Positions 47,038-54,866 of a DNA stretch of 57,551 bases are shown piece by piece. How positions within the stretch are numbered: the first letter of the stretch is position 1; each line of letters starts with the position of its first letter. The position numbers and the translations under genes are program-made. The stretch is from positions 1-57,551 of the IMG/VR virus record IMGVR_UViG_3300009158_000060; one strand, written 5' to 3'. The notes under the pieces were generated by a model. The model was not told the origin of the DNA. It was given only the letters and a program-made list of their open reading frames with translations, and did no database searches. This DNA is from a virus.

Positions 47038-47256
47038 ATGAAAGTCAGACAGATACGCCAAAGGGCTAAGACCCACTACATATCAGAGGAAGGCTTCAAG
47101 TTCTTGCGTGGTGCCATAGGCAAGCGATGCCGTACCTATGAGGCAGGGTGCGCTGTCTGTGATGAGTGGCGCTTTCGTGATGAGCATGGACGCTTCGTCT
47201 ACAACTTTGAAGAGTTGCGTAAATACATGGACATAACAGAGGGAGAAGCAGAATGA
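47038..47256 (+). CDS. Small cysteine-containing phage protein, 72 aa
   Basis: 'MKVRQIRQRAKTHYISEEGFKFLRGAIGKRCRTYEAGCAVCDEWRFRDEHGRFVYNFEELRKYMDI': basic N-terminus, then C-x7-C-x2-C ('CRTYEAGCAVCDEW'), which may bind a metal with one further ligand. The stop overlaps the next start by four bases. Function unknown; composition suggests RNA or DNA contact. Confidence 0.6.
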   Translation: MKVRQIRQRAKTHYISEEGFKFLRGAIGKRCRTYEAGCAVCDEWRFRDEHGRFVYNFEELRKYMDITEGEAE

Positions 47257-47675
47257 AAACAAATCAACTGACAGGACACGCCCTTAACTGGGCGGTGGCG
47301 CAAGCCGAAGGTGACAAGGTGTACCGCCCACGCTTGGGTAGACCCGAGGACTGGGACAAGGAAGCGTATCTTGCGGATGGGTCAGACGATAGGTGGGTGG
47401 TGCGTGTGGAGAACCCGACACTCGCTTACTTTGTGGACTGGACATACAACCCAAGCGGTAGCTGGTGGCAAGGTGGGGAGATTGTTGAGAGGGAAGTGCC
47501 GATGCTGATGAGGACGAACGGCGGCGACTGGATTGCTCAAGGCTGTTACGACATAGCCAACGACACAGAGGCGAAGAGGTACTACGGAAAGACGCTACTT
47601 GAAGCCGCCATGCGGTGCTATGTAGCAAGCAAACTCGGCGATGAAGTCGAGATACCCAAGGAGTTAACAACATGA
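47253..47675 (+). CDS. NinX/DUF2591-like protein, 140 aa
   Basis: Begins 'MKTNQLTGHALNWAVAQAEG' with later 'SGSWWQGGEIVEREVPML' and 'AAMRCYVASKLGDEVEIPKEL'. This order (LTG.AL.WAVA..EG, then W.QGG.I.ERE, then AAMRCYVASK.GD.VE.P) is the signature of the NinX-related DUF2591 family of phages and prophages. Its role is unknown; it occurs in early or nin-type regions. ATGA-type overlap with both neighbours. Confidence 0.8.
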   Translation: MKTNQLTGHALNWAVAQAEGDKVYRPRLGRPEDWDKEAYLADGSDDRWVVRVENPTLAYFVDWTYNPSGSWWQGGEIVEREVPMLMRTNGGDWIAQGCYDIANDTEAKRYYGKTLLEAAMRCYVASKLGDEVEIPKELTT

Positions 47676-47899
47676 CACACAAACAAATAACCTTAACAGT
47701 GGAACAAGCAGAGGCATTGTTCATCGCCATACAGGGACACATCTACAAAAGGGCGGGAGGAAATGTGCGCGAGTATGTGGACTCACGCTACGAAGAACAG
47801 GATGAGGCGTGGCGCAATGTGAAGATAGGCGAGATACAACGCCGCTTCGATGTACTCAACCAAGTGCGTGAGAAGTTAACAACGGTGTACACAGCATGA
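47672..47899 (+). CDS. Small helical phage protein, 75 aa
   Basis: 'MTHKQITLTVEQAEALFIAIQGHIYKRAGGNVREYVDSRYEEQDEAWRNVKIGEIQRRFDVLNQVREKLTTVYTA': short strand then two helices, charged. Fits the pattern of short early phage proteins adjacent to NinX-like genes. No recognised family. Its stop overlaps the next start by ATGA. Confidence 0.55.
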   Translation: MTHKQITLTVEQAEALFIAIQGHIYKRAGGNVREYVDSRYEEQDEAWRNVKIGEIQRRFDVLNQVREKLTTVYTA

Positions 47900-48033
47900 C
47901 ACGCTTCAAACCAACACCAACATTCACACCAATACGCATCGCCTTTGTGGGTGCGTATCTGACAGCGTTCATCGTTCTCGCCCTCGACCTGTTCGTGTGG
48001 CGCGTGCATACAGGTGTGATGTGCTACTTGTAA
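47896..48033 (+). CDS. Small single-helix membrane protein, 45 aa
   Basis: 'MTRFKPTPTFTPIRIAFVGAYLTAFIVLALDLFVWRVHTGVMCYL': a positively charged start, one hydrophobic helix (about 15-35), short tail. An ATGA overlap links it to the previous gene. It may be a small early inner-membrane modulator of the host. The element at 48067 follows 33 bases downstream. Confidence 0.55.
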   Translation: MTRFKPTPTFTPIRIAFVGAYLTAFIVLALDLFVWRVHTGVMCYL

Positions 48034-48066
48034 GCCAAGGCACGTCGGGAACACTCATCGTAGAAA

Positions 48067-48093
48067 AACTGGCAGACATGGTGTCTGCGAGTT
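48067..48093 (+). repeat. Palindromic element copy
   Basis: AACTG-GCAGACA-tgg-TGTCTGC-GAGTT, the same 27 bases as at 46712, in the 106-base gap between the 45-aa and 186-aa genes. A second hairpin, GTTGGTG-cgctt-CACCAAC (48099-48117), follows at once. Confidence 0.8.
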
Positions 48094-48098
48094 GCGTC

Positions 48099-48117
48099 GT
48101 TGGTGCGCTTCACCAAC
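48099..48117 (+). promoter_or_regulatory. Hairpin before the acidic-protein gene
   Basis: Perfect 7-bp stem with a 5-base loop, 22 bases before the ATG at 48140 and just upstream of AAGGAAAG. No T-run, so it is more likely a stabilising or processing hairpin than a terminator. Confidence 0.5.
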
Positions 48118-48139
48118 AAACCAGTAAAGGAAAGTAATC

Positions 48140-48700
48140 ATGAACCAAGTAAACCAAACCGAAATCAACGCAGTGGAACAAGTAGCACAACCAACCCCCG
48201 AGGTAACCCCTCAGCCAAAGACCACGCTTATCCACACCCTGCTTCACGCAATTAATGAGCACATTGACCAACAAGTTGACGCAAAGGTCAGCGCCGTGCT
48301 TGAAGCGCATAGTGCCGTGCGATATATCGACGAGGCGTTCAGGGAGACCATCAAGGACATCGCAGAAGAATCTATAAGCGAGCACAACGACACAGAGGAA
48401 CATCTGAACAATGACTCGGTGTTGGAGTTAATGGACGATAGGATTACCGAACAAGTACGCAGAGAGGTGCGTGACACCGACATCAGCGACCAAGTGCATG
48501 ACGCAATCACTGACTACGACTTCGATGACAAGTTTGATGCGTATGACGTTGACGACAAGATAGAGACATACCTCAGCGACAACGACTACCCTGACGCAGA
48601 CCGCGTGGAGGAGATGATTATTGAAACTGTGGAGGAAATACTTGAAAAGAAAATGGTGGAGGTATTGAAGAAACTACTGGAGAAAATGAATGGAATTTGA
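48140..48700 (+). CDS. Very acidic hypothetical protein, 186 aa
   Basis: Dense in D and E, particularly from residue 70 on ('DIAEESISEHNDTEEHLNNDSVLELMDDRITEQV', 'DYDFDDKFDAYDVDDKIETYLSDNDYPDADRVEEMI'), with an N-terminal P/Q/T-rich stretch and a basic end 'KKMVEVLKKLLEKMNGI'. Such charge density suggests a DNA-mimic or a strongly hydrated interaction protein, as in several phage anti-restriction proteins, but no fold is evident. Ten bases overlap the next gene. Confidence 0.55.
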   Translation: MNQVNQTEINAVEQVAQPTPEVTPQPKTTLIHTLLHAINEHIDQQVDAKVSAVLEAHSAVRYIDEAFRETIKDIAEESISEHNDTEEHLNNDSVLELMDDRITEQVRREVRDTDISDQVHDAITDYDFDDKFDAYDVDDKIETYLSDNDYPDADRVEEMIIETVEEILEKKMVEVLKKLLEKMNGI

Positions 48701-49334
48701 AGACCTCGACCAACGAGCAAAGGACAACGCCATACAACTGTATGGCGAGCCGCCTGATGATTGGTACGAGTGTGTGTACGCACGCTTCAAAGATGATGGA
48801 CTCGCTAAAGGGTTTGACCTTGATGACATTCAATTCAGCGGGTTCTATTCTCAAGGCGATGGTGCTTCGTGGACAGGGCGTGTGTATTTGATGACGTTCA
48901 TTGAGCACTTCGTCACACACGAACATCCTGAGTTCTCAAGGTACACAGTACTATTGGAACTACTGCGAAACGATTGGGTGGATACACGCATGGGCGTGCA
49001 ACGCAAGTCTTTCCACTACAACCACTCAGGGACGATGAGCTATGAGGGCATCAGATGCTATGCGTCTTTGGGTGAGGACAACGGCGACGTTATACAGCAC
49101 GGCATCTTGCAAGGTGCGCCAGTGTGTGAGTTAAACCAAGCAATCGACACCGAGCGCTTGGTCTGTGAGCTTGAAGAGTTTGCGATCAGTCGGGCAAAAG
49201 AATACGCCGATGAAATCTATGACGCTTTGAGAGAGGCGTATGAGGGCTATACAAGTGAAGAAAACTTTAAAGAACTCATTTACATCAATGGCTGGAGATT
49301 CAACAACAAGGGAGAGCTAACAGATGGGGTATAG
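48690..49334 (+). CDS. Conserved phage protein with GFYSQGDGASWTG motif, 214 aa
   Basis: Acidic protein with 'FDLDDIQFSGFYSQGDGASWTGRVYLMTFIEHF' (residues about 40-72), 'WVDTRMGVQRKSFHYNHSGTMSYEGI' and a helical C-terminal 'EEFAISRAKEYADEIYDALREAYEGYTSEENFKELI'. The 'SGFYSQGDGASWTG' block is shared by a family of uncharacterised phage and prophage proteins. I know no function. ATG 48690 lies inside the previous gene's end, and the next gene starts 10 bases before its stop. Confidence 0.7.
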   Translation: MEFEDLDQRAKDNAIQLYGEPPDDWYECVYARFKDDGLAKGFDLDDIQFSGFYSQGDGASWTGRVYLMTFIEHFVTHEHPEFSRYTVLLELLRNDWVDTRMGVQRKSFHYNHSGTMSYEGIRCYASLGEDNGDVIQHGILQGAPVCELNQAIDTERLVCELEEFAISRAKEYADEIYDALREAYEGYTSEENFKELIYINGWRFNNKGELTDGV

Positions 49335-49725
49335 ATCAAACGTAGCGTATGTCATACGCTTTCACACAACAGATGAACGCGATGTGTTCACTGAGCTAGT
49401 CAGGCATCGTCGAGATGACGCACTGACAGAAGCAATCAACGACTGCGAGACAAGGTATGAGGCACCGATCATCACCTACTACGCGGAAGACATCAAGTGG
49501 TACGAGAGCTTTGATTATGTGGAAGCACACAACGTAATCATGGAGTGGGCAGTCGAGCTGTACAAGAACGCAGGGTATCGCATCATGCAGGTCGGTGAGG
49601 ATGGAGTTGAAACAATTAACGAGGGTGGGGACGATACCACTGAGCTTCACGAATACATCTACTCATCACACCAAGTACACACAGATTTCCCCGCACTTAA
49701 ACAAGCAGCAACAACACAGGAGTAA
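49324..49725 (+). CDS. Conserved phage protein starting MGYRSNV, 133 aa
   Basis: 'MGYRSNVAYVIRFHTTDERDVFTELVRHR' then 'IITYYAEDIKWYESFDYVEAHNVIMEWAVELYKNAGYRIMQVGEDG' and an acidic end. The MGYRSxV start and 'DIKWYESF..V' centre identify a small family common in phages, with a ferredoxin-like look by strand/helix order. No function known to me. Overlaps its upstream gene by 11 bases. Confidence 0.7.
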   Translation: MGYRSNVAYVIRFHTTDERDVFTELVRHRRDDALTEAINDCETRYEAPIITYYAEDIKWYESFDYVEAHNVIMEWAVELYKNAGYRIMQVGEDGVETINEGGDDTTELHEYIYSSHQVHTDFPALKQAATTQE

Positions 49726-49730
49726 ACAAC

Positions 49731-50687
49731 ATGTTTGGAAACACAACAAGACACATGCCTTATGTACGCACATACGAAGAGGCAGAGAAACAATTCAATG
49801 TACGCGGTGCGGTGCGTAGTAAGACTTGGGCAGAGAACGAACGCCCCATCTATAAAACCTACCACCACTATCGTTTAGTCAAACACGCTGAGTACTATGA
49901 CTTGGTTCTGTACAGCACAGTGATGGCAAGGTACTTCACACCGCAGGTAATCGACGGCAAGCTACACGAACGACGCTTGTATATGGGCGACCAATCCATA
50001 ACGAGTAGAGACTTCATGTACCACGTGCTGGGTGTTAGTAGCGGCAAGAGAGAGATACTTGCGGATGAGAATAAGGTAGTGATAGCACCCATCTACCACA
50101 GGTCATCGCTACATCACGACGGCGCTAACTTCAGTGCCGACTACCACTACGTGGATGGCGTGTTGGATACCACCAACTCAGTGCACACCAAGCACTACCG
50201 CAAAGTCTCAAGCAAAGACGACAGAGCGGCGCGTGCTGAGGTGGTCAAGTTGTTCGAGCCTTACATCATGTTGGCGCAGATGCGGATGCCTGAGTTCCAC
50301 AACAACGCAGAGGTGACCCGCAACACTGGTTCTCCATTCAGTGGGGGCAGTGAGCGTAGGTATCAGGACTCGGTATGTGATATGGCAAAAGGTAGCACTG
50401 ACCAGCTAGCTATCAATCACTTCTTCGAGCTGTGTCAGAACGCATACGACGTGCTCGCATCCAAGCGTGCATACAACCAACGCGACTTCAACATGGGGTC
50501 ATGGCAGAACCGCACTGTTGACTCCATCGACAAGCTGGAGAAGCAGATAACCCCGCCCGAGTTTCGCACCGCCATCATTGGGCGTATCAACAGACTGACA
50601 GGAGGTGACCAACGTTCCGAGAAAGTAGAGATTCCACAATTCGTTGTGGAGAGTGACTACCCGCGTACCAACATCGTGTTCGGGTAA
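49731..50687 (+). CDS. Hypothetical protein, 318 aa
   Basis: Mixed charge, no low complexity. Segments 'YKTYHHYRLVKHAEYYDLVLYSTVMARYFTPQVIDGKLHERRLYMGDQSITSRDFMYHVLGV' and 'LASKRAYNQRDFNMGSWQNRTVDSIDKLEKQITPPEFRTAIIGRINRLTGG' give a folded N-terminal half and a helical C-terminal half. I do not recognise a family. It sits just before the MoxR/VWA set but is separated from it by a promoter (50728-50736). Confidence 0.6.
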   Translation: MFGNTTRHMPYVRTYEEAEKQFNVRGAVRSKTWAENERPIYKTYHHYRLVKHAEYYDLVLYSTVMARYFTPQVIDGKLHERRLYMGDQSITSRDFMYHVLGVSSGKREILADENKVVIAPIYHRSSLHHDGANFSADYHYVDGVLDTTNSVHTKHYRKVSSKDDRAARAEVVKLFEPYIMLAQMRMPEFHNNAEVTRNTGSPFSGGSERRYQDSVCDMAKGSTDQLAINHFFELCQNAYDVLASKRAYNQRDFNMGSWQNRTVDSIDKLEKQITPPEFRTAIIGRINRLTGGDQRSEKVEIPQFVVESDYPRTNIVFG

Positions 50688-50696
50688 GTCCTAGTA

Positions 50697-50723
50697 CTGT
50701 CAAGGCTGTCCAAGCTTTGACAG
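50697..50723 (+). promoter_or_regulatory. Hairpin overlapping a -35-like box
   Basis: CTGTCAA (50697-50703) pairs with TTGACAG (50717-50723), with two inner pairs. It lies 10 bases after the stop of the 318-aa gene and just before the extended -10 promoter. No T-run. It could be an operator or processing site. Confidence 0.45.
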
Positions 50724-50727
50724 ATTG

Positions 50728-50736
50728 TGATATAGT
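50728..50736 (+). promoter_or_regulatory. Extended -10 promoter before the VWA gene
   Basis: TG-A-TATAGT, five of six -10 bases with the TGn extension. Transcription would begin near 50743, 17 bases before the ATG, with AGGAG in the leader. The -35 region is weak. Confidence 0.55.
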
Positions 50737-50759
50737 GTTAAACATAACAGGAGAAGTAA

Positions 50760-51956
50760 ATGAGTTTCGAGAAGATGACCCTCAACCAACGCATACAAGC
50801 GGTCAACATAGACTGCATGCGGCATCCAAAGTTTGCACTGCTCAGCGCAGTGATCTGCATGGGCAAGTCTGAGGTATCAGACAAGGTGCCTACTGCATCC
50901 ACCAATGGGCGTGACAAGAAGTATGGCGTGTCTTTCATCACACCCCTCAACCGCAAGCAACTGCGGTATCTAGCACTGCATGAAAACTTCCACGTTGCAC
51001 TCAAGCATTGTGTGTTGTATCGCGCAGAGGTCAAGCGTATGCCTAAGCTGTGCAACATAGCGCAGGACTACGTGGTCAATGCACTCATCGAAGAGCTTGA
51101 CCCTAACTTCGAGTTTGTTGAACGCCCCACAAAGACGCTACTGATTGACCGCAAATACTTCGGTTGGTCTTTCCCTCAGGTACTCAATGACCTCATCAAA
51201 CAGGGACGTAAGGAACCCGAAGAAGGTGACGGTGATGGCGATGGTGACAACGGACACGATGAACCCATCGACGCGCATGAGGATGGCGAGTTTGCTGAGG
51301 ACGATAAAGAGAAGCTAAGCAAACAGATTGACGATGCCAATCGTCAAGGCGAGATGCTTGCTCGCAAGCTAGCGGGTCAAGGTGCAGGTGGTCGTGACAT
51401 CTTTGGTCATGCCAAGGAACGCATCACTGACTGGCGACCTGCTATGCAGGACTGGATAACTTCCATGTCCCAAGGCGATGACAACTCACGCTTCTGCCCT
51501 CCCAACAAACGACTGCTTGCGTCTGGCTTCATCATGCCATCGCACTTCACTGAGTCAGTCGGCGAGTTGATACTCGCATGCGATACATCTGGTTCGATGT
51601 ATCCCTACTATCGTTTACTCTTTGGCGAGGTTGCTCGCATCTGTCAACTGGTCAAGCCCGAAGCTGTTCGTATCCTGTGGTGGGACAACGCTGTATGTGG
51701 TGACCAGTTGTTCAAGCCAACTGAGTACGAGTTAATTGCATCTCTCTTGAAACCTCAAGGCGGTGGCGGCACAACTCCACAAGTTGTCGTTGACTACATT
51801 CGTGAGCACAAGATAGAAGCAAAAGGAATCGTATGGCTGACCGATGGGTACCTCGGTTGCGATACGCCTAGCACCCCGATGCCGTCACTGTGGGGTGTGG
51901 TGGACAACGACTCGTTCGTTCCCACTCACGGCAAGCTGTTAAACATCTCTCTGTAA
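50760..51956 (+). CDS. VWA-domain metallopeptidase-like protein (DUF2201 type)
   Basis: 398 residues. The N-terminal putative metallopeptidase part has an HExxH motif, 'LALHENFHVALKH' (H74, E75, H78). A glycine-aspartate-rich linker (about 155-185) follows. The C-terminal VWA domain has a MIDAS signature 'LACDTSGSMYPYY' (D275, S277, S279) and 'GGGTTPQVVVDY' as the second threonine motif. This is the DUF2201_N plus VWA-like pair found with MoxR-type ATPases in bacteria and phages. Here the ATPase gene follows 21 bases later. The phage role of the pair is not established. Confidence 0.85.
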   Translation: MSFEKMTLNQRIQAVNIDCMRHPKFALLSAVICMGKSEVSDKVPTASTNGRDKKYGVSFITPLNRKQLRYLALHENFHVALKHCVLYRAEVKRMPKLCNIAQDYVVNALIEELDPNFEFVERPTKTLLIDRKYFGWSFPQVLNDLIKQGRKEPEEGDGDGDGDNGHDEPIDAHEDGEFAEDDKEKLSKQIDDANRQGEMLARKLAGQGAGGRDIFGHAKERITDWRPAMQDWITSMSQGDDNSRFCPPNKRLLASGFIMPSHFTESVGELILACDTSGSMYPYYRLLFGEVARICQLVKPEAVRILWWDNAVCGDQLFKPTEYELIASLLKPQGGGGTTPQVVVDYIREHKIEAKGIVWLTDGYLGCDTPSTPMPSLWGVVDNDSFVPTHGKLLNISL

Positions 51957-51977
51957 TCAACTCAAAGGAAAGTAACC

Positions 51978-53102
51978 ATGAATCAATATCTCTCTTCTTC
52001 TCAGGTCATCAACCTCATCGCCGCTATCGGTCACAAGCGCACAGTAATCGTTGAGGGTGAGAACGGTATCGGTAAGACCGCGCTGTTCCATCAACTCAAG
52101 CGCATGCCCAAGTTCGCTGACCACATTGCCGTTGACCCTATCGACTGCACTCAGTTGTCCGATGGTTCGGTGTGGATGCCTGACCTTGACCGCGACAACG
52201 GCGTGTCGCGTGAGCTTCCCAATGAACGCTTCGGTGTCAGCAAGACTAATCAACGCGGTGTCAATGGCGGCAAGCCAATCATGGCGTTCTTAGATGAGAT
52301 CGCCAAGGCACCGCAGTTCATCAAGAACGTACTCGCGCCTATCGTGTACGAGCAACGCGTTGGTAACTACCACTTCGTTGAGGGTAGTGTTGTCTTTGCC
52401 GCTACCAATCTATCGGTCGAGGGTCTTGGCGATTCCATCCAAGCGCACTTGCGTAACCGTCTTGTGTTCGTCAAGATGCGTAAGCCGAATGCGGTCGAGT
52501 GGGTGCGTTGGGCTACCGATGCGGGTATCAATCCTATGGTCATCGCATTCGTTGACAACAACCCGATGGTGATGGACTCGTTCCTTGACTACGAGAAGGG
52601 TGGCAAGTTTGAGGGCAAGACGTTATCCAAAGATAACGGGCACATCTTCAATCCCAAGTCTGTGCAACTCGCGTATGCAACTCCTCGTTCACTCGCCGCC
52701 GCTGGTGACATCTTGGATGAGGGCATGCACGTACTTGACGACGACACTCTTGAGCAAGCATTGATAGGCACTGTCGGTATCGTTACTGCTGAGGCGATGG
52801 CATCGTTCGTTCGCTTCGGTCGTGACATCTGTGACTATGCGCGTGTGATCGCTGACCCTGCTAAGGCACCGCTGTCTGACAATCCCACCGCGCAGTTGAT
52901 TCAAGTCTTTCAGTTTGTGTCGCGTGCACAGACCAGAGACGAAGCAGCAGCAGTCACTGAGTATGTGTGGCGTATGCGTGCAGAGATGCAGTCAATCTTC
53001 TGCAACACAGTGTCTACATCTCAGCGCGTAGGTGTGTTCGTTACCAACACTAACTTCGGCAAGATGTTGGCTGAGCACAAAATCTTTTTCGGCACTAAGT
53101 AA
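51978..53102 (+). CDS. MoxR-like AAA+ ATPase
   Basis: 374 residues. Walker A 'GENGIGKT' (27-34), Walker B 'IMAFLDEI' (D106, E107), sensor-1-like 'VVFAATN' (N144), and an arginine-rich 'SIQAHLRNRLVFVKM' near residues 153-167. MoxR ATPases act as chaperones that load or remodel partners, usually with VWA proteins. The upstream VWA-metallopeptidase gene and the downstream 295-aa gene form the operon with it. The ribosome site is AAGGAAAG. Confident for the family, open as to substrate. Confidence 0.85.
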   Translation: MNQYLSSSQVINLIAAIGHKRTVIVEGENGIGKTALFHQLKRMPKFADHIAVDPIDCTQLSDGSVWMPDLDRDNGVSRELPNERFGVSKTNQRGVNGGKPIMAFLDEIAKAPQFIKNVLAPIVYEQRVGNYHFVEGSVVFAATNLSVEGLGDSIQAHLRNRLVFVKMRKPNAVEWVRWATDAGINPMVIAFVDNNPMVMDSFLDYEKGGKFEGKTLSKDNGHIFNPKSVQLAYATPRSLAAAGDILDEGMHVLDDDTLEQALIGTVGIVTAEAMASFVRFGRDICDYARVIADPAKAPLSDNPTAQLIQVFQFVSRAQTRDEAAAVTEYVWRMRAEMQSIFCNTVSTSQRVGVFVTNTNFGKMLAEHKIFFGTK

Positions 53103-53127
53103 TCAACCAACCAAAGGAAAGCAAACC

Positions 53128-54015
53128 ATGAATACAAACACCACCCCTCGTTACAACATCGACACATGCGCGATGCTTGTTGAATTCAACGCGTCCGTAT
53201 GGACAGCACGTAAGCTGGACAAGACAACAACCGATGAGGTTGTAGCAACCAAGCATGCCGCCGCTAGAGATGCGGCGCGTGTCAACGTGCACCTGCTTGC
53301 AGGTCGCACAGAGTTGGAAGTTATCCAACAAGCTGTTGGTCGTGCGCGTCAGTATGTTTACGACAAGACATCGCCTTGGTCTGACTCCGGCTTGCGCTTG
53401 TTGCCGAACATATCGTTCATGGCATTCACTGAGAAGCTCGATGACTTCGAGCATGAGTTCACTGCGTTGGTCAAGTCGTTCGTGACAATCTATCCCACGC
53501 TGATTACTGCTCAGGCTATGGCTTTAGGTGACATGTTCAAGAGAGATGCCTACCCCACCGCGAATGAGATCATGACTAAGTTTTCGTTCCGCGTTAACTA
53601 CATGCCCGTACCCACAGCGGGTGACTTCCGCGTAGACGTAGGCAATGCCGCACAGGCTGAGCTGAAAGCTAAGCTGGACAAGCTGACCCAAGAACGTATC
53701 GACAACGCCATGTCAGATGTGCGTGAACGACTGAGTGCTCACCTGAAGCGCATGTCCGACAGGCTGACTACTGACTATGTGCAGGGTGAAGCTAAGCCTC
53801 GACGTTTCCACGATACGTTGGTAGAAGGTGCGCTTGAGTTGTGTGACTTGACTAAGGCACTCAACATTGTGAACGACCCCGCGTTGGAGACAGCGCGGCG
53901 TGACCTCGAACAAGTACTGGTTGGTGTAACACCGACTGAGTTACGTAGGAACGAGGCTGTGCGTCAAGATGTCAAGAAGAACGTCGATGCAATCTTAAGT
54001 AAATTCAGTTTCTAA
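53128..54015 (+). CDS. Third protein of the MoxR-VWA set, 295 aa, unknown function
   Basis: Start ATG 53128 with AAAGGAAAG upstream; an earlier codon in frame lies in the ATPase gene. Largely helical: 'MLVEFNASVWTARKLDKTTTDEV', 'VGRARQYVYDKTSPWSDSGLRLLPNISFMAFTEKLDDFEHEFTALVKSFV', and 'KAKLDKLTQERIDNAMSDVRERLSAHLKRMSDRLTTD'. The 'TSPWSDSGLRLLPN' and 'F.HEF..LV..F' segments match a protein type I have seen next to MoxR/VWA pairs in other phages. It may be the substrate or adaptor. Function unknown. Confidence 0.7.
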   Translation: MNTNTTPRYNIDTCAMLVEFNASVWTARKLDKTTTDEVVATKHAAARDAARVNVHLLAGRTELEVIQQAVGRARQYVYDKTSPWSDSGLRLLPNISFMAFTEKLDDFEHEFTALVKSFVTIYPTLITAQAMALGDMFKRDAYPTANEIMTKFSFRVNYMPVPTAGDFRVDVGNAAQAELKAKLDKLTQERIDNAMSDVRERLSAHLKRMSDRLTTDYVQGEAKPRRFHDTLVEGALELCDLTKALNIVNDPALETARRDLEQVLVGVTPTELRRNEAVRQDVKKNVDAILSKFSF

Positions 54016-54030
54016 GAAGAGGGAACACTC

Positions 54031-54546
54031 ATGCCTGACATAAAGACGGCGCTGACCACGGCGCTTTCAACGTGGGAACAAGACGATAAACGAATTCAAC
54101 AGGAGAAGCAAGTGCCAAAAAATATATTCACCCCAACCAACAACGTGTCACGCGAGACGTTCAACTACGTCAAGAACAACCCTTTTCGTAGCAGCGGTGA
54201 GATACGTGCCGCACTGACAGCGCGAGGGTTCAACGCAGGGTCAGTGGGTTCCCTCATCACGCAGTTCTTAAAGCAAGGGCAAGTATCGAAAGATGCCAAT
54301 GGTAGATACAACACTATCGTGCCTGAGTACACACCACTGAAAGCAACCAAGCATTTTCGGGCAGAGGGTAAGCGTGTCAACAAAATTGTGAACAAGCCCA
54401 AGGCGGTGGTAAAGGGGCAAGGCATTGCCGCGCTGACACCTCAAAGTACAACAACTCCGTGGGACGTAGACACAGTGCTCGACACCATGAGTATTGTGCA
54501 GGCACGCACCCTGTACGATGCCCTCAAGAAAATCTTTGGAGGTTGA
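54031..54546 (+). CDS. Winged-helix protein with a second possible start, 171 aa
   Basis: The middle (about residues 39-96: 'VSRETFNYVKNNPFRSSGEIRAALTARGFNAGSVGSLITQFLKQGQVSKDANGRYNTI') is a winged helix-turn-helix fold by spacing: three helices and a beta wing ending 'DANGRYNTIVPEY'. A basic linker and small C-terminal helix 'DTVLDTMSIVQARTLYDALKKIFGG' follow. Two starts are possible: ATG 54031 (AGAGGGAA upstream) and in-frame GTG 54112, preceded by the same CAACAGGAGAAGCAA string as the gene at 716. Probably a DNA-binding regulator. Confidence 0.7.
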   Translation: MPDIKTALTTALSTWEQDDKRIQQEKQVPKNIFTPTNNVSRETFNYVKNNPFRSSGEIRAALTARGFNAGSVGSLITQFLKQGQVSKDANGRYNTIVPEYTPLKATKHFRAEGKRVNKIVNKPKAVVKGQGIAALTPQSTTTPWDVDTVLDTMSIVQARTLYDALKKIFGG

Positions 54547-54547
54547 T

Positions 54548-54667
54548 ATGTGGGATGTACTAATAACTGTGGTACTGATGGGTTTCGGTGCAGTCGCGCT
54601 GATTACTATCTGCGCCCTGATTGGATGGGCGATATTCTGGATGCAGAACGGAGGCGGAGATGACTAA
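54548..54667 (+). CDS. Small single-helix membrane protein, 39 aa
   Basis: 'MWDVLITVVLMGFGAVALITICALIGWAIFWMQNGGGDD': one membrane helix (about 4-31), glycine/aspartate end. It starts one base after the preceding stop and its last 8 bases overlap the next gene, whose ribosome site GGAGGCGGAG lies inside it. Possibly a small host-membrane modulator; no recognised family. Confidence 0.6.
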   Translation: MWDVLITVVLMGFGAVALITICALIGWAIFWMQNGGGDD

Positions 54668-54866
54668 ATACCGCATCACATACAGCGATGGTTGCTTTGC
54701 CGACTGGGATGCCATGCAGAAAGACCTTGCATGGGGGTACAGGTGGGGCATCTTTTTGTACGCAGTCCGTTTAAACATTGGCGCATGGAGAGCAGGACAT
54801 AAGTCATTTAAGTATTGGCTGTACGTCCTACGCAGGAAGCCGAAGATCACAAGGGAGAAAGCATGA
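54660..54866 (+). CDS. Hypothetical protein, 68 aa
   Basis: 'MTKYRITYSDGCFADWDAMQKDLAWGYRWGIFLYAVRLNIGAWRAGHKSFKYWLYVLRRKPKITREKA': aromatic and basic, perhaps amphipathic and membrane-associated rather than spanning. ATG 54660 was chosen for the GGAGGCGGAG ribosome site rather than upstream codons in frame. ATGA overlap with the next gene. Confidence 0.55.
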   Translation: MTKYRITYSDGCFADWDAMQKDLAWGYRWGIFLYAVRLNIGAWRAGHKSFKYWLYVLRRKPKITREKA

